Assembly (NCBI GenBank): GCA_020635825.1
Contig: JACJZA010000010.1
Span: forward strand, 1-64,000
Direction of reading: 5' to 3'
Source of the DNA: Flavobacteriales bacterium
Lineage (GTDB): Bacteria; Bacteroidota; Bacteroidia; Flavobacteriales_E; Vicingaceae
DNA length: 64,000 bases
Part shown: piece after piece, positions 36,001-46,400 of the stretch
How the letters are laid out: each line of letters opens with the position of its first letter
Position numbering within the stretch: position 1 is the stretch's first letter
Position numbers and translations under genes: made by a program
Notes under the pieces: generated by a model
The model's input: only the letters and a program-made list of their open reading frames with translations
Databases searched by the model: none
What the model was told of the DNA's origin: nothing

Positions 36001-38642
36001 CATGTTGTATCATCTATTCCAGCATTGGCAGAAGGTAAGCCTACAAATGGGCCTCCGCTTACTGTGATAGGACAACCATTGGTATCTTGTACATCAAAAC
36101 TATACATGTCTCCATTTAATAAACCATTGATTTGAATAGTGCCTCCATTTGCACAAGTAGTATTGACAAAACTTGCCGTAGCTGGCAATAAATTACTGAC
36201 CGTGAAATTTCCTCCTAATAACTCTGGGTAACCACCATTAATGGTAATGGTAAAACTACTATCTTGACAATCCTCTGTAGGGTTAGAGGTTGTTATTTCT
36301 GGTAGGTAAGTAACTGCAGTAGCTAATCCAGCATCAACACAACTGGTATTATATGATAAACTATCTTGATTATATAAAGTCATAGGAACGTAATAAACAG
36401 TATTGTCTGTAAAAACAAATCCTATTCCAGTCATAAATCCTAACAAACCTCCAGAATCTCCATCTACATTTACATCTCCAAAATTGGTAATGGTCCCTGT
36501 TACATATCCTGTATAGCAAGGGTCTAAATGAGGTGCTGTATTGGGTGTAGGTGGACAGGTATAAATTCCATAAGTAATACCTGGATTATAAGGAATTGGT
36601 CCATTTGCTCCAGGAAGTGGTCCAACATCATTTGGATCAGAATGATCACCGTTTGCTGCAATGATTATAGTGTCGTTATGACATAGAATATAATTCATTT
36701 GTCCATCTCCAAATATACCAGCAGTAGTAGTACCAGCATCTGCTGGGCAACCACAAGCAACTGGATAATCTTGTGCAATGTTAATTGTACAAGCAGGGTC
36801 TGCTGTAAAGGTAGCTGTTACATCACAGTTAGTCGTTCCGTTTGAATTAGCCTCAAAATAATAATACGAAGGTGAGGTAAAAGGCGGTAAAAGGGTATCT
36901 GAATTACCTAAACAATCAGTAAATATCAACATACCAGTAGCTGGAGCATCGGTAAAGGTAACCTCCCCATATCTAGGAAACAAATTGGTACCCGGATCAC
37001 AAAATCCAATGGTATCAGCTATAGAGGTAAATGAACAATTTGGGGTGCATGAAGTAGGTGCATTGTAGGGTAGAGTTGTAGTACATGCTGCATCAGCTGA
37101 AAAAATTGCTGTTATACTACATGCAAGTCCATCAGCTGTTAATCCAGTTAAAGAGAACGCTTCAGGACTACTAAATGGAGCAGAAATAACATCAGTATTT
37201 CCATTACAATCACTGATGGTTAAAGTTCCTGAAGCGGGTGCATTTGAAAAATAGACATTACCCGAAACATCATATGTACTGGTAGCTGGTTGACAGGCCC
37301 CTATTACAGCTGTTAAACTATCGATATTACAAGAACAAGCCGAACCTATAGAAACCGAATCTGTTGCAGGACATCCATTTGCATCAACAATACTTAATAT
37401 ATATGTATCTTCACATAAGCCAGTAACATTTGGGGTTCCTTGTCCACCACCTGGCACAGGAGACCATGTATAAGTTGCTATTGGCAAAGCAGCATTATTA
37501 AAAGTTGCAGAGGCAGTTCCATCACAAGCTCCACAATTCTCAATTGATGATGTAAAATTAATGGTGGGTTGGTCTAATATGGTCATTGGTAAAGTATCAT
37601 AGACAAGTGTACCACAAACATTATAAGATAAAACAATGTTCATAGTTTCAGTTCCTTCTACTAATCCATCTGCAAAAGGAGAAATAGTTACAGGAGTAGT
37701 TGATGGTCCTGCTGGCAAATTATAAGAAGAAGTTGTTGTAAAATCTACCCCATTTGTAGCAGTACCAGTAGTTGAAATATTAACTGTAGTAGCGACAGCA
37801 AAATTTGCAATAATTTCAAAACTAGCATCGATACAACCTTCTGCAGCCTCAGTTACTATTGGATTTAGTGATGCATCACTATTTGGACAGGTTAACCCCT
37901 CAAAATCAAGAAATACACCTGAATCATAAATACAATCTGATGCATCAGCGATTACCAGTTTCATATGGTAGGTTTGACATTGAACAACAGGCATAGAAGA
38001 AGTGATTGCAGTAGTTAATCCATCATAGGCTGTGTTATTACCACCAGCATTATCAATATAATATCCAGAGTTTGTAGTAGCATTTATGTTGTCAATTGCA
38101 ACTGGAGTAGATGTTCCAGGTATAACAGCGACATTTTGAGAGTTATAATTTCCTCCACCTGGATTAGGCCCTGTAAGAAAAAACCCAAAAGCATCATTTA
38201 CACCAGCATTAACATACTCTGGATATTCATCAGAAGCAAAAACAAAATCCAATGTTAGTACATCACATTGTGGAACCACATCAAATTCAAGGGTACAAAC
38301 ATCTTGATCGGCTAATGGTTCTATCGCTGTTAAATCAGGATCTGTCCCTGATGTTCCATTACAAAAACCATCACTTCCACTTAAGTTTGGACCAGTAGCC
38401 AATGTTGCATCGCCAGTTGTAAGTATTATGCCATCTGTTAACCCTAAACTACCAGCCCCACCGCTAAAAGTACCGTAGGCACCATTTGGACAATTTAAAT
38501 TAGCGTTAGTTATAATTACCCCAGGACCAGAAATAGCAGTAACTAAATCATTTACTGTTACACCAGTATTTACAGCAACTTGTGATTTAAGAATGATTGA
38601 AAACAATAAAAAAGAGAAGGTTAATATCAATCTATTTTTCAT
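33090..38642 (-). CDS. Giant choice-of-anchor L / SprB-repeat protein with T9SS type-B sorting domain
   Basis: A 1850-residue protein, the largest in the window. The signal peptide ends LKSQ. Residues 22 to about 255 form a choice-of-anchor L domain (TDGIILTTGD, LDFVFASDEYPEYVN, DAFGFFLTGP). A Calx-beta-like segment follows near 290-345 (GVDFTTTSSYNLPAG, EGTETMNIVLSY). The middle carries at least four SprB-type repeats (NINCNGDNNGTITLYATGGTGALEYSIDN-like) and Ig/PKD modules. The last 90 residues are a type-B T9SS domain (VPNTFTPDFDFKNDVF, IFNRWGQKIYET, GWDATYGG). Such proteins are surface adhesins like SprB, moved by the gliding machinery; this one is much shorter than SprB. It is monocistronic, with no SprF partner next to it. 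Confidence 0.93.
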   Translation of the reverse strand: MKNRLILTFSFLLFSIILKSQVAVNTGVTVNDLVTAISGPGVIITNANLNCPNGAYGTFSGGAGSLGLTDGIILTTGDATLATGPNLSGSDGFCNGTSGTDPDLTAIEPLADQDVCTLEFDVVPQCDVLTLDFVFASDEYPEYVNAGVNDAFGFFLTGPNPGGGNYNSQNVAVIPGTSTPVAIDNINATTNSGYYIDNAGGNNTAYDGLTTAITSSMPVVQCQTYHMKLVIADASDCIYDSGVFLDFEGLTCPNSDASLNPIVTEAAEGCIDASFEIIANFAVATTVNISTTGTATNGVDFTTTSSYNLPAGPSTTPVTISPFADGLVEGTETMNIVLSYNVCGTLVYDTLPMTILDQPTINFTSSIENCGACDGTASATFNNAALPIATYTWSPVPGGGQGTPNVTGLCEDTYILSIVDANGCPATDSVSIGSACSCNIDSLTAVIGACQPATSTYDVSGNVYFSNAPASGTLTISDCNGNTDVISAPFSSPEAFSLTGLTADGLACSITAIFSADAACTTTLPYNAPTSCTPNCSFTSIADTIGFCDPGTNLFPRYGEVTFTDAPATGMLIFTDCLGNSDTLLPPFTSPSYYYFEANSNGTTNCDVTATFTADPACTINIAQDYPVACGCPADAGTTTAGIFGDGQMNYILCHNDTIIIAANGDHSDPNDVGPLPGANGPIPYNPGITYGIYTCPPTPNTAPHLDPCYTGYVTGTITNFGDVNVDGDSGGLLGFMTGIGFVFTDNTVYYVPMTLYNQDSLSYNTSCVDAGLATAVTYLPEITTSNPTEDCQDSSFTITINGGYPELLGGNFTVSNLLPATASFVNTTCANGGTIQINGLLNGDMYSFDVQDTNGCPITVSGGPFVGLPSANAGIDDTTCTLTYVMSATPSYGTGTWTGQAGVSVVPVNSATGTATATAAGTYELYWTEDNGGGCTSVDTVEITFSAPSYSAVVNDAACGNADGSITITAVDGIAPYTYSNDNGLSFQAVDSFVNLTVGPYNIVVEDAVGCQVTGIENVNNFGSPSIDSFTLTDPLCNGDCNGQIIVHGSGGTAPYQYSIDGGVLQADSTFAGLCGATTYTLLIEDAIGCQVSKDTVLIDPTILTLDSAVYTNINCNGDNNGTITLYATGGTGALEYSIDNQVSYGAASNFTTLAPGNYQVWVRDANNCTDSTSLTITEPTPLTIASVVDSVVCFGTATGQVQALGQGGTSPYDYQWSSSANTGTTESNLFAGTVDLIVTDDHGCTKDSTFTIFEPAQFTYTTASQNANCNQPDGWAAIINFAGGTGNYTYQWDANTANQITDTAFNLTPGTYDVTVTDENMCDTVISVTVGNNPSFTTSITNIVNVTCFGGNDGEATANGSDPLATYNYTWTNTNPVQNTQTVTGLSAGVTYYVTIEDATTGCTEYDSVMVTEPTKVEISNVSPDVPICYGQSTNLTATATGGSGSGYTYTWNNGLGAGQNHTVSPLTTTSYEVWAEDENGCPSDTGYVTVTVTPQLSVLMSQDTSICPETSVGISAFASQGNGGPYTYSWSPASSLNDASLANPTASPTQTTTYTVTVSDNCSPDITGTVTVTIQPLPQPTALVDTLSLCEQPQLPFTFYNTTDSTNGMMDTTTVVWYWGDGSYSTYPWDTITHTYSSPGSYQISMEVVSTEAQGECPNTLVVVDEVIVHPLPTPDFLSNPNPTTMFEPTVEFVDITNNTQLADWDFAGLGTSTFSNPTFTFPDDTSGVYPVTLTITDIHGCVNEITKVVIVKGEHGLFVPNTFTPDFDFKNDVFMPKGFGILEEGYSFMIFNRWGQKIYETHTWGDGWDATYGGQPVQEDTYVWKIIYKDVNGELYTKHGHVNVIK

Positions 38643-38819
38643 AATGTAATTATATAGTTTGTAGATAGTTAGTTTGTAAATATACTTTTAAAGACGAGCC
38701 AAAACAATTATAGTTGCCTAAGATTTTATTAAAACAAAGGTGTTAACTCTTTTTAGAATTTTAATCTTAGAAGATTTAAAGTCCAATTAACTTTATACAA
38801 AATTTGACTTGAGCGCAAA

Positions 38820-41534
38820 ATGACAAAAAAAATTCTAATTGGTTTATTTATTCTATTGGCAAGTGTTATTGTCATTTTTTCCTACAATTTTTACAAAAAT
38901 GTAAAAGCTCCTGTTGCAACCAACTCCTTCAATGCCATTCCATTAAATGCTGCATTTATTATTCAGGAATCCAATTTTAAATCATTTTTTCACCACCTCA
39001 CTTCTTCAAGTATTATATGGGAAGAATTGGTAAACAATTCAGAAACAAGTTTTAATTTGAATGCTCAGATTAGTTTTTTTGATTCCATCATTAATCATCA
39101 CAAAATTTCATTATTAACCAATAACCAACCCATAACAGCATCAGCACACTTGGCTGGAGCAAAGAATTACAACTTTATTTTCTATGTCCCTACTATTACT
39201 GAAATTGATGAAGAAAATTTAATTCAAGAGATTAAAACAATTACTAAATCTAATCCTAGTAATAGAGAATATGAAAATGTAAATATTTACAGCTTTCCTC
39301 TAAAAAATCAGGAAAAAATAGCTCTTGTTTATTATAAAAACATCATTGCATTTAGCTACAGTGCTATTTTATTGGAAGATGTAATTCGTCAATTAAATAG
39401 TGAATCCTCATTATTAAACAATACTTCTTTTCAAAAAGTTTTAAGCACATCAGGCCAAGCTGAAGATGGAAATATTTTTATCAATCATCAATATTTTCAC
39501 AAACTCCCATCATTATTTTTAAATAACACCTATAAAGAATATTTAAAACAGGTTACTGATTATGCCACATGGACAGCTCTAGATTTAACAATAAAAAATA
39601 ATTCTGCTTCTTTAAATGGATTTAGTTTTGCCAGTGATTCAGCTAATAGTTATTTGAGTATTTTTAGTAATCAAAAAGCACAAGACTTTAATATTTCTAA
39701 AATAATTCCTGATCATACTGCCTATTTGTTTTATTATGGAATTAGCAACTCAAAAGAATTTTTTAAATCCAGAAAAGATTTTTTGAAAAGTAAAAACTTG
39801 TTTTTTAATTATGAGAAATACCTCGACGAACAAAATGAAAAATATGGAGTAGATTTAGAGGAAGAGCTTCTATCTTTTATAGGAAATGAAATTTGTTTTT
39901 TTATTACCGAACCATTGAGTGAGACGATTGCTCAAGAAAAATATATTGCTTGTCAAATAAATGACATTGAAAAATTTAAATCTTCCTTAGAAAATATTTC
40001 GATTAAAATCAATGAAGAACACAATACTCCAATTCTCTTTGATGAAGTAGCTATTTACCAACTTCCTATTGACCAACTTTTTTCACATCTTTTAGGTAAA
40101 CCATTTTTTAATTTAGAAACTCCTAATTATTGTATAATTGATGACTATATAATTTTTGGAAATTCAGAAGAATCCATTAAAAAAATAATAAGTAAAAAAG
40201 GCATGGAAAGGACCATAAACAATGATGAGAATTTCCAGTCTTTTAGCAATCATCTTTCGTCTTCAAATATATTTGTGTACAACAACATTGCACGTTCTAT
40301 TAATCTATATCCACATTTTTTGGGTGATGAATATGGTAATTTAGTTATTGAAAAAACTGATTTTCTTAGAAAGTTTGAAGCTATAGCCATTCAAGTTAGT
40401 TCCGGAAAAAACAATCTTTATTACAACAACATTTTCTTTAAATACAATCCTGTATATAAACAAGATACTAGAACTGTTTGGGAAACAAAACTTGACAGTA
40501 CCATTTCTTCAAAACCAGAAATTGTTGTTAATCATACCAATAATACAAAAGAAATTATTATACAAGATGACGGAAATAAATTGTATTTAATCAGCAATAC
40601 AGGTAAAGTATTATGGACAAAACAATTGCAAGAGAAAATTATTGGAAAAATTCATCAAATTGATGTCTATAACAATAACAGATTACAGTATCTCTTCAAC
40701 ACCAAAAATAAAATTTATTTGCTTGATAGAAATGGTAATAATGTAGAAAAATATCCAGTAAAATTACCTCAGCCAGCTACCAATGGAATAACCCCTTTAG
40801 ATTATGATAAAAACAAAAATTACCGTCTATTAATTGGTTGTGCTGATAATATGGTTTATAATTATAACACAATTGGAGAACTGGTGAAAGGTTGGGAATA
40901 TCAAAGCACGAATAGTCCTGCTAATTCAAATATTTGGCATTTTGCTATTTCAGGAAAAGATTACATTATTATTCCTTTAAAAGATGGAACAGTTAAAGTG
41001 GTTGAGCGCTCAGGAAAAGACAGAATAAAGCTTCAAAATAAATTACCTCAATCTAATACTACAGTAAATATTGCCTTAAAAAATGACTTAAAAAACACTC
41101 ATCTCACTACTATTGACTCTACAGGAATGATTGTTAAATTGTTTCTGAACGATAAGTTAGAAAATTTAAGCAGTGGTAACCCGCCTATCTATTTTGATTA
41201 TTTAAATGCCAACAACGACGAACGCTATGAATACATATTTGCTAATGAAAATAAACTAATTGTTACTGATTTAGAAAATAATAAACTACTTGATATTGAA
41301 TTAAATGACTCCATTACCAGCAAGCCTTTGCATTTTAAAATGCCTGACAAATCGAAAAAAATTGGACTTGTTTGTCGACATAAAATCTATTTAATTAACG
41401 AAGAAGGAAGTATAGAAGACGATTTCCCTCTATCAGGTTCTACACCTTTTAGTATAACCAATTTTAACAATGACAACACTGCCAATTTAGTAGTAGGAGA
41501 TAAAAACATATTATACATGTACAATTTAAAGTAA
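38820..41534 (+). CDS. DUF3352-like membrane-anchored protein with C-terminal propeller
   Basis: A 904-residue protein. Residues 5-24 are a single N-terminal membrane anchor with no cleavage site visible. Residues 30 to about 540 contain the pattern 'IPLNAAFIIQESNFKSFFHHLTSSSIIWEEL', resembling Bacteroidota DUF3352 proteins. From about 560 to the end, repeated strands such as DDGNKLYLISNTGKVLWTKQL and NKIYLLDRNGNNVEKYPVKL indicate a PQQ/WD-like beta-propeller facing the periplasm. The function is unknown. It stands between the divergent giant gene and a TPR protein 83 bp downstream. Confidence 0.7.
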   Translation: MTKKILIGLFILLASVIVIFSYNFYKNVKAPVATNSFNAIPLNAAFIIQESNFKSFFHHLTSSSIIWEELVNNSETSFNLNAQISFFDSIINHHKISLLTNNQPITASAHLAGAKNYNFIFYVPTITEIDEENLIQEIKTITKSNPSNREYENVNIYSFPLKNQEKIALVYYKNIIAFSYSAILLEDVIRQLNSESSLLNNTSFQKVLSTSGQAEDGNIFINHQYFHKLPSLFLNNTYKEYLKQVTDYATWTALDLTIKNNSASLNGFSFASDSANSYLSIFSNQKAQDFNISKIIPDHTAYLFYYGISNSKEFFKSRKDFLKSKNLFFNYEKYLDEQNEKYGVDLEEELLSFIGNEICFFITEPLSETIAQEKYIACQINDIEKFKSSLENISIKINEEHNTPILFDEVAIYQLPIDQLFSHLLGKPFFNLETPNYCIIDDYIIFGNSEESIKKIISKKGMERTINNDENFQSFSNHLSSSNIFVYNNIARSINLYPHFLGDEYGNLVIEKTDFLRKFEAIAIQVSSGKNNLYYNNIFFKYNPVYKQDTRTVWETKLDSTISSKPEIVVNHTNNTKEIIIQDDGNKLYLISNTGKVLWTKQLQEKIIGKIHQIDVYNNNRLQYLFNTKNKIYLLDRNGNNVEKYPVKLPQPATNGITPLDYDKNKNYRLLIGCADNMVYNYNTIGELVKGWEYQSTNSPANSNIWHFAISGKDYIIIPLKDGTVKVVERSGKDRIKLQNKLPQSNTTVNIALKNDLKNTHLTTIDSTGMIVKLFLNDKLENLSSGNPPIYFDYLNANNDERYEYIFANENKLIVTDLENNKLLDIELNDSITSKPLHFKMPDKSKKIGLVCRHKIYLINEEGSIEDDFPLSGSTPFSITNFNNDNTANLVVGDKNILYMYNLK

Positions 41535-41617
41535 TTAAGCATTTTTAACACTACTGTTTTAAATTAACTTCTTGTTTTTATAAATAATATGTTCCTTTGT
41601 TATTAGTTTTTATACTA

Positions 41618-43495
41618 ATGAGCATTTATAATAAAATTGGTCTATTCTTTTTTATTTTTCTATTTACTCAATCATCCTTTGGTCAAGTAAAAAAAGAAAA
41701 CAAACTACTTATTGGAAGAATTGAACTATCTGACAAAAATTTTCAGTCAGCCATTGAAAATTTCAACATTGTCATTCAAAATGAACCTAAAAACTATGAA
41801 CCTTATTATTACAGAGGAATTGCCAAATTGGAGTTGGGCGATTTAATAGGTGCCGAAAAAGATTTAGACAAAGCCATATTATTAGAGCCTCGAAGTATTG
41901 ATTTATATTTAGTTCGTTCTAGTATAAAAGATAGGCTTTTTAAACCAGAAGAAGCTTTTGAAAACTTAAACAAAGCACTCGAAATCAATCATCGAAACTC
42001 TGATATTTATGTAAACAGAGCTATCGTTTACAGCAATTTAGATAATTATCAAAAAGCTATAACGGATTGCGAAACTGCACTTAAATACCACTCCAAAAAA
42101 GAACTTATTTATATTATTAGAGGCATTTCTTTAATGGGACTAAAAAAGTATAGAGAAGCCATTGAAGATTTTAACGTTGTAATAGAAAACAGTCCATATA
42201 ATGCTACCAATTATGTGAGAAGAGCCACAGCATATTTTTATTTAAACGTAATGGATTCAGCAATGAATGATGTAAATTATGCTTTACACATTGAACCCAA
42301 CAATTCTTATGCATTTTTCCAAAAAGCAGTCATTTATAATAAACAAGGTAACGATGAATTTGCTCTTAACAATCTAAATAAAGTTATTGAATTGAATCCA
42401 AATTCTAGTTCAGCTTATTACAATAGAGCCAATATTTTTGCTGATCAAAACAATTTAAAAGCAGCTCTTGAAGATTACACGAAAGTAATAACCATTAACA
42501 ACAAAAATATTTTAGCTTATTACAATAGAGCAATCATTTATCAGAAGCTAAAAAAGTATAAAGAAGCACGTATAGATATTGAAAAAACCATTGAGTTATA
42601 TCCCGACTTTGTTGATGCTTATAGAATGAGGGCTTTATTAAAACAACAATCAGGTGATTTAATTGGAGCCGAACAAGATGAACAAACTGCCGAAATAATA
42701 AATTCGACTAAAGTAAACTATTCTGATAGTTTGAAAAGGTCAGAAGAACTCCGTTTAGCTAAAATCACTTCATTTAGCAATGGAAATGCGAATTCTCAAT
42801 CAAGCTTATCATTGAAAGAAAACAATATTTCATTACATCCTTCATATGGATTAAGTTTAATTCCTACTCAACAAGAAAAACACATTATAGACACATGGAA
42901 CAAAACAAATAACACCTTTACTTCTTATTATTTATATTACTTAGATGAAAGTAATGCTGTATTTGCTAATACTCAAAACTCTTTATTAGAAAAACTAAAC
43001 CAACAGATTTCAAAAAATGAAAATGACGCTGAATTGTATTTAAAAAGAGCAATTATCTATTCTTCACTTAACCAATATGGAAACGCCATTCTTGATTTAA
43101 ACAAATCAATTGATTTAGACCCAAGTAACTATATTGCGTACTTTTCAAGAGCCAACCTAATCTACAGCATAATTAAAAGTCTTAACAACTCCAATTATTC
43201 TCTTGATATGGTGATAAAAGATTATGACAAGTGCTTAGAACATAACCCAAATTTTAGTTACGCATATTTTAATAGAGCTAATTTAAAATGCCAAAAAGAT
43301 GATTACATTGGGGCTATTGATGATTTTAGTAAAGCCATTAAAGCTTCTAATTCTTTTGCAGAAGCATACACCAATAGAGCATTAATTTTATTGATTCTAG
43401 AAAACAACGAACAAGCTTGTAAAGATTTAAGCAAAGCAGGTGAATTAGGAAACAAAAATGTGTACGATATTATTGGAAAATATTGTAATTATTAA
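41618..43495 (+). CDS. Exported tetratricopeptide-repeat protein
   Basis: A 625-residue protein from the ATG at 41618 (an in-frame TTG at 41597 lacks support). The signal peptide ends SSFGQ. About ten TPR units follow with the usual W/L-G-Y-A-F-A-P spacing ('A-x-Y-N-R-A-x-x-Y... Y-x-x-A-I-x-D-...-P'), in two blocks separated by a linker at about 360-460. TPRs bind partner proteins; the partner is unknown. The 3' end overlaps the stop of the convergent propeller/SpoIIE gene by 4 bp. Confidence 0.88.
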   Translation: MSIYNKIGLFFFIFLFTQSSFGQVKKENKLLIGRIELSDKNFQSAIENFNIVIQNEPKNYEPYYYRGIAKLELGDLIGAEKDLDKAILLEPRSIDLYLVRSSIKDRLFKPEEAFENLNKALEINHRNSDIYVNRAIVYSNLDNYQKAITDCETALKYHSKKELIYIIRGISLMGLKKYREAIEDFNVVIENSPYNATNYVRRATAYFYLNVMDSAMNDVNYALHIEPNNSYAFFQKAVIYNKQGNDEFALNNLNKVIELNPNSSSAYYNRANIFADQNNLKAALEDYTKVITINNKNILAYYNRAIIYQKLKKYKEARIDIEKTIELYPDFVDAYRMRALLKQQSGDLIGAEQDEQTAEIINSTKVNYSDSLKRSEELRLAKITSFSNGNANSQSSLSLKENNISLHPSYGLSLIPTQQEKHIIDTWNKTNNTFTSYYLYYLDESNAVFANTQNSLLEKLNQQISKNENDAELYLKRAIIYSSLNQYGNAILDLNKSIDLDPSNYIAYFSRANLIYSIIKSLNNSNYSLDMVIKDYDKCLEHNPNFSYAYFNRANLKCQKDDYIGAIDDFSKAIKASNSFAEAYTNRALILLILENNEQACKDLSKAGELGNKNVYDIIGKYCNY

Positions 43496-46400
43496 ATCTT
43501 AATACACATTACTAAAATATCGTCAATTTGTTCATGATCACCCATCCAAGTCACCAACTCTTCTTTTAAAATATCCTTTTGATCGAGTGGAGTTTTACTG
43601 TAGATATTGATAAAGATATCTTTCAATCTTTTGTTCATGAATTTCTTTCCTTTTGGTCCTCCAAATTGATCGGGATAACCATCTGAAAACATATAAAACA
43701 CATCATTTTTAATAAATTCAAATTCATTTAGCTCATATTCAAAATCTATTGGCGCACTACCTCCAATTGGTTGTCTACTTGCTTTCAATTCAAACAACTC
43801 ATTATTTCTGATGTAAATCAAAGGACGAAAAGCTCCCGAATAAGAAATAACATTTTTATCTAAATCAAAACATGAAATAGATATATCCATACCATCCTTA
43901 CTTTCACTATCTGCATCTTCCTGTTTTAATGCTTTTTTAATTGCAATATTCAATTCTTTTAAAATTAAATGTGGAGAAGTAATATTACTCTCTAAAACAA
44001 TTTGATTTAAATTGTTCACACCTATCATACTCATAAATGCACCTGGAACACCATGTCCAGTACAATCTGCTGCGGCAAAAATAAGTTTGTTACCAACTCT
44101 TTCAAACCAATAAAAATCTCCACTCACGACATCCTTGGGCATATATAAAACCGAAACACTATCTTTTAATTCATCCAATTTTGTTGCTTTAGGCAAAATT
44201 GCTTCCTGAATTCTTTTAGCATAATTAATACTATCTGTTATATTTTTATTTGCAACCTCTATCACCTTCTTTTGATTTGCCAATTCAGTATTTGCTGATT
44301 CAACTTTTTCTTTTTCCTCTCTTAATTCTTTTGTTCGTTCTTCAACTTTTGAGGTAAGAACAATTTGTGCTTTTTTAAGATTCCTTGTTCTTACAACAAT
44401 AATCACATAACCCAATGCTATTACAAAAATTATTACAGATATATAAAACCATGTAGTTTGCCACCATGGAGGTAAAATAGTAAAAGCAAAGGTTTGTTCA
44501 TTTTCTACCCAAACTCCATCACTATTTTTTGCTTTCAACTTGAAAACATATTCCCCGGGCGGTATCGCAGTATAAACCGCTTTTCTATCTTTTGAAACAG
44601 GAAGCCAATCTTCATTTAATCCTTCTAGTTTGTGTTGATACTGTACGTCTTGAGGATTAGTTAAAGAAACCCCTACATATTCAAAAATCAAATTATTGTT
44701 ATTGTATACTAATTCTAAAAAAGTGGGCAGTTTAGTTTCAGAAGAAATACTGTCTGAATATTGATTCCAATCAACATCTTCAAAATTTAATTTAACGTTG
44801 TTGATAGACAGATTTGGGGCTTGTTTATTAATTCTATCGTTGTCAGCGTGATAGATATATAAACCATTTATGGTTCCAAAATAAAGTTGATTTTGCTTGT
44901 TTCTAAATACAGCATTCAAATTACATTCAACCCCATTAAACCCTTCATTTTTACCATAATTTCTAACTTCAATTTTGTTATCTTCATTATTCCAATGTTG
45001 GTAAGCACTCTCTATTTTTAATCTATCAAGCCCTTTATTAGAACCCAACCACATATTACCAATATCATCAATTTCAATAAAATAAATGTTCTCCGATGTT
45101 AGTCCGCTAGTTTCATCAATTTTTTTAAAATCTTTTCCATTGTATTTAAAAACACCTTCAGTAGTAGCAATCCATAAATTATTTTTTGAATCCACTTTAA
45201 AACTACGAGCTCTATCACAAGTTAATCCTTGTTCTCTGGTAATGAACTCAAACTTTTGGTTATCATATTTATATACCCCTTTATCAACAGCCAAGTATAT
45301 TGCTCCTTTGTAATTGATGATATTATAAATAGCTTCTTTAGGAGAATTTTTAATTTGAAATAAAGTATCATTTCTTAAAGTATACAAACCACTTTTTCCT
45401 CCAACTAACAATTGATTTTTATAATTATAGGTATAAAATATATTTTCATGTTTTTTTTCAGGGTCATCAAAATATATTGGATACGTTTTATCATCAATAA
45501 ACTTAAATAATCCACTATTCGAACCTAAATACTTTATTCCTTTATACTCTGTGATATGGTATATATAACTAAACCCTAAATCTTTAACCTCTATAGTTTT
45601 AAGCTTATTTTCTTTAGTGATAATATTTAATCCACCTCCATTAAAACCTAAAAACAAATTTTTCTCTTTGTCCTCATACACAGAAAAAATATAATCACTC
45701 AGCAAGCCATTAGAAGAATTATAATAAGTAAAAATTGGATTGTATTTCACTAGTCCAGTACCTCTTGAACCCAACCACAAATTAGACTCGTTATCAGAAA
45801 AGACCGACCAAATTTTAGGATGACTAAAACCATTTTCTGCACCAATAAACGACACCTTATAAGTTTCCTTATCAATAAAATAGATTTGATTATTGAGTGC
45901 TCCCAAAACTATTTTATTTCTATAATAGGTGGATGAAGTAAAAGTGATGAAAGTCCCTTCTAATTTCGGTAAATCAATTGTTGATACCTTATTATCTTTT
46001 ATTAAACACAACCCATTTACTGTTCCTATCAAAAATTCACCTTTTTTCCCTTCTATGATAGATTTCACATAAGGTGAAGTCAATCCGTTTTTATCTGAAT
46101 AATTCGTTACTTTTCCATTAATAAGACTAAAAACACCTGCATTTTTAGTTCCTACCCATAAATTATCCAACTCATCAAAATACAATGTTTGAATATTAGA
46201 ATTATTCAATAACTCATCTTTGGCATCATAAAATTCTATAGAATCTCTTTGATGGTTGTAAACATATAATCCTTTTCCTGACCCGAACCACACTTCTCCT
46301 TTTTTGTTTGTTTTCACACAGTAAAATGGTTGCCCTTTTGCAAATGTTTTCAAGACATCTGTTGCCTTTGAATTAAGCATACTAACTCCATCAAAGGTAG

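Noticed and set aside
33090..38642. Long antisense frames within the giant T9SS genes as extra genes
   Set aside because: They follow from biased repeat codons in the sense strand and show no conserved motifs, start context or signal peptides.
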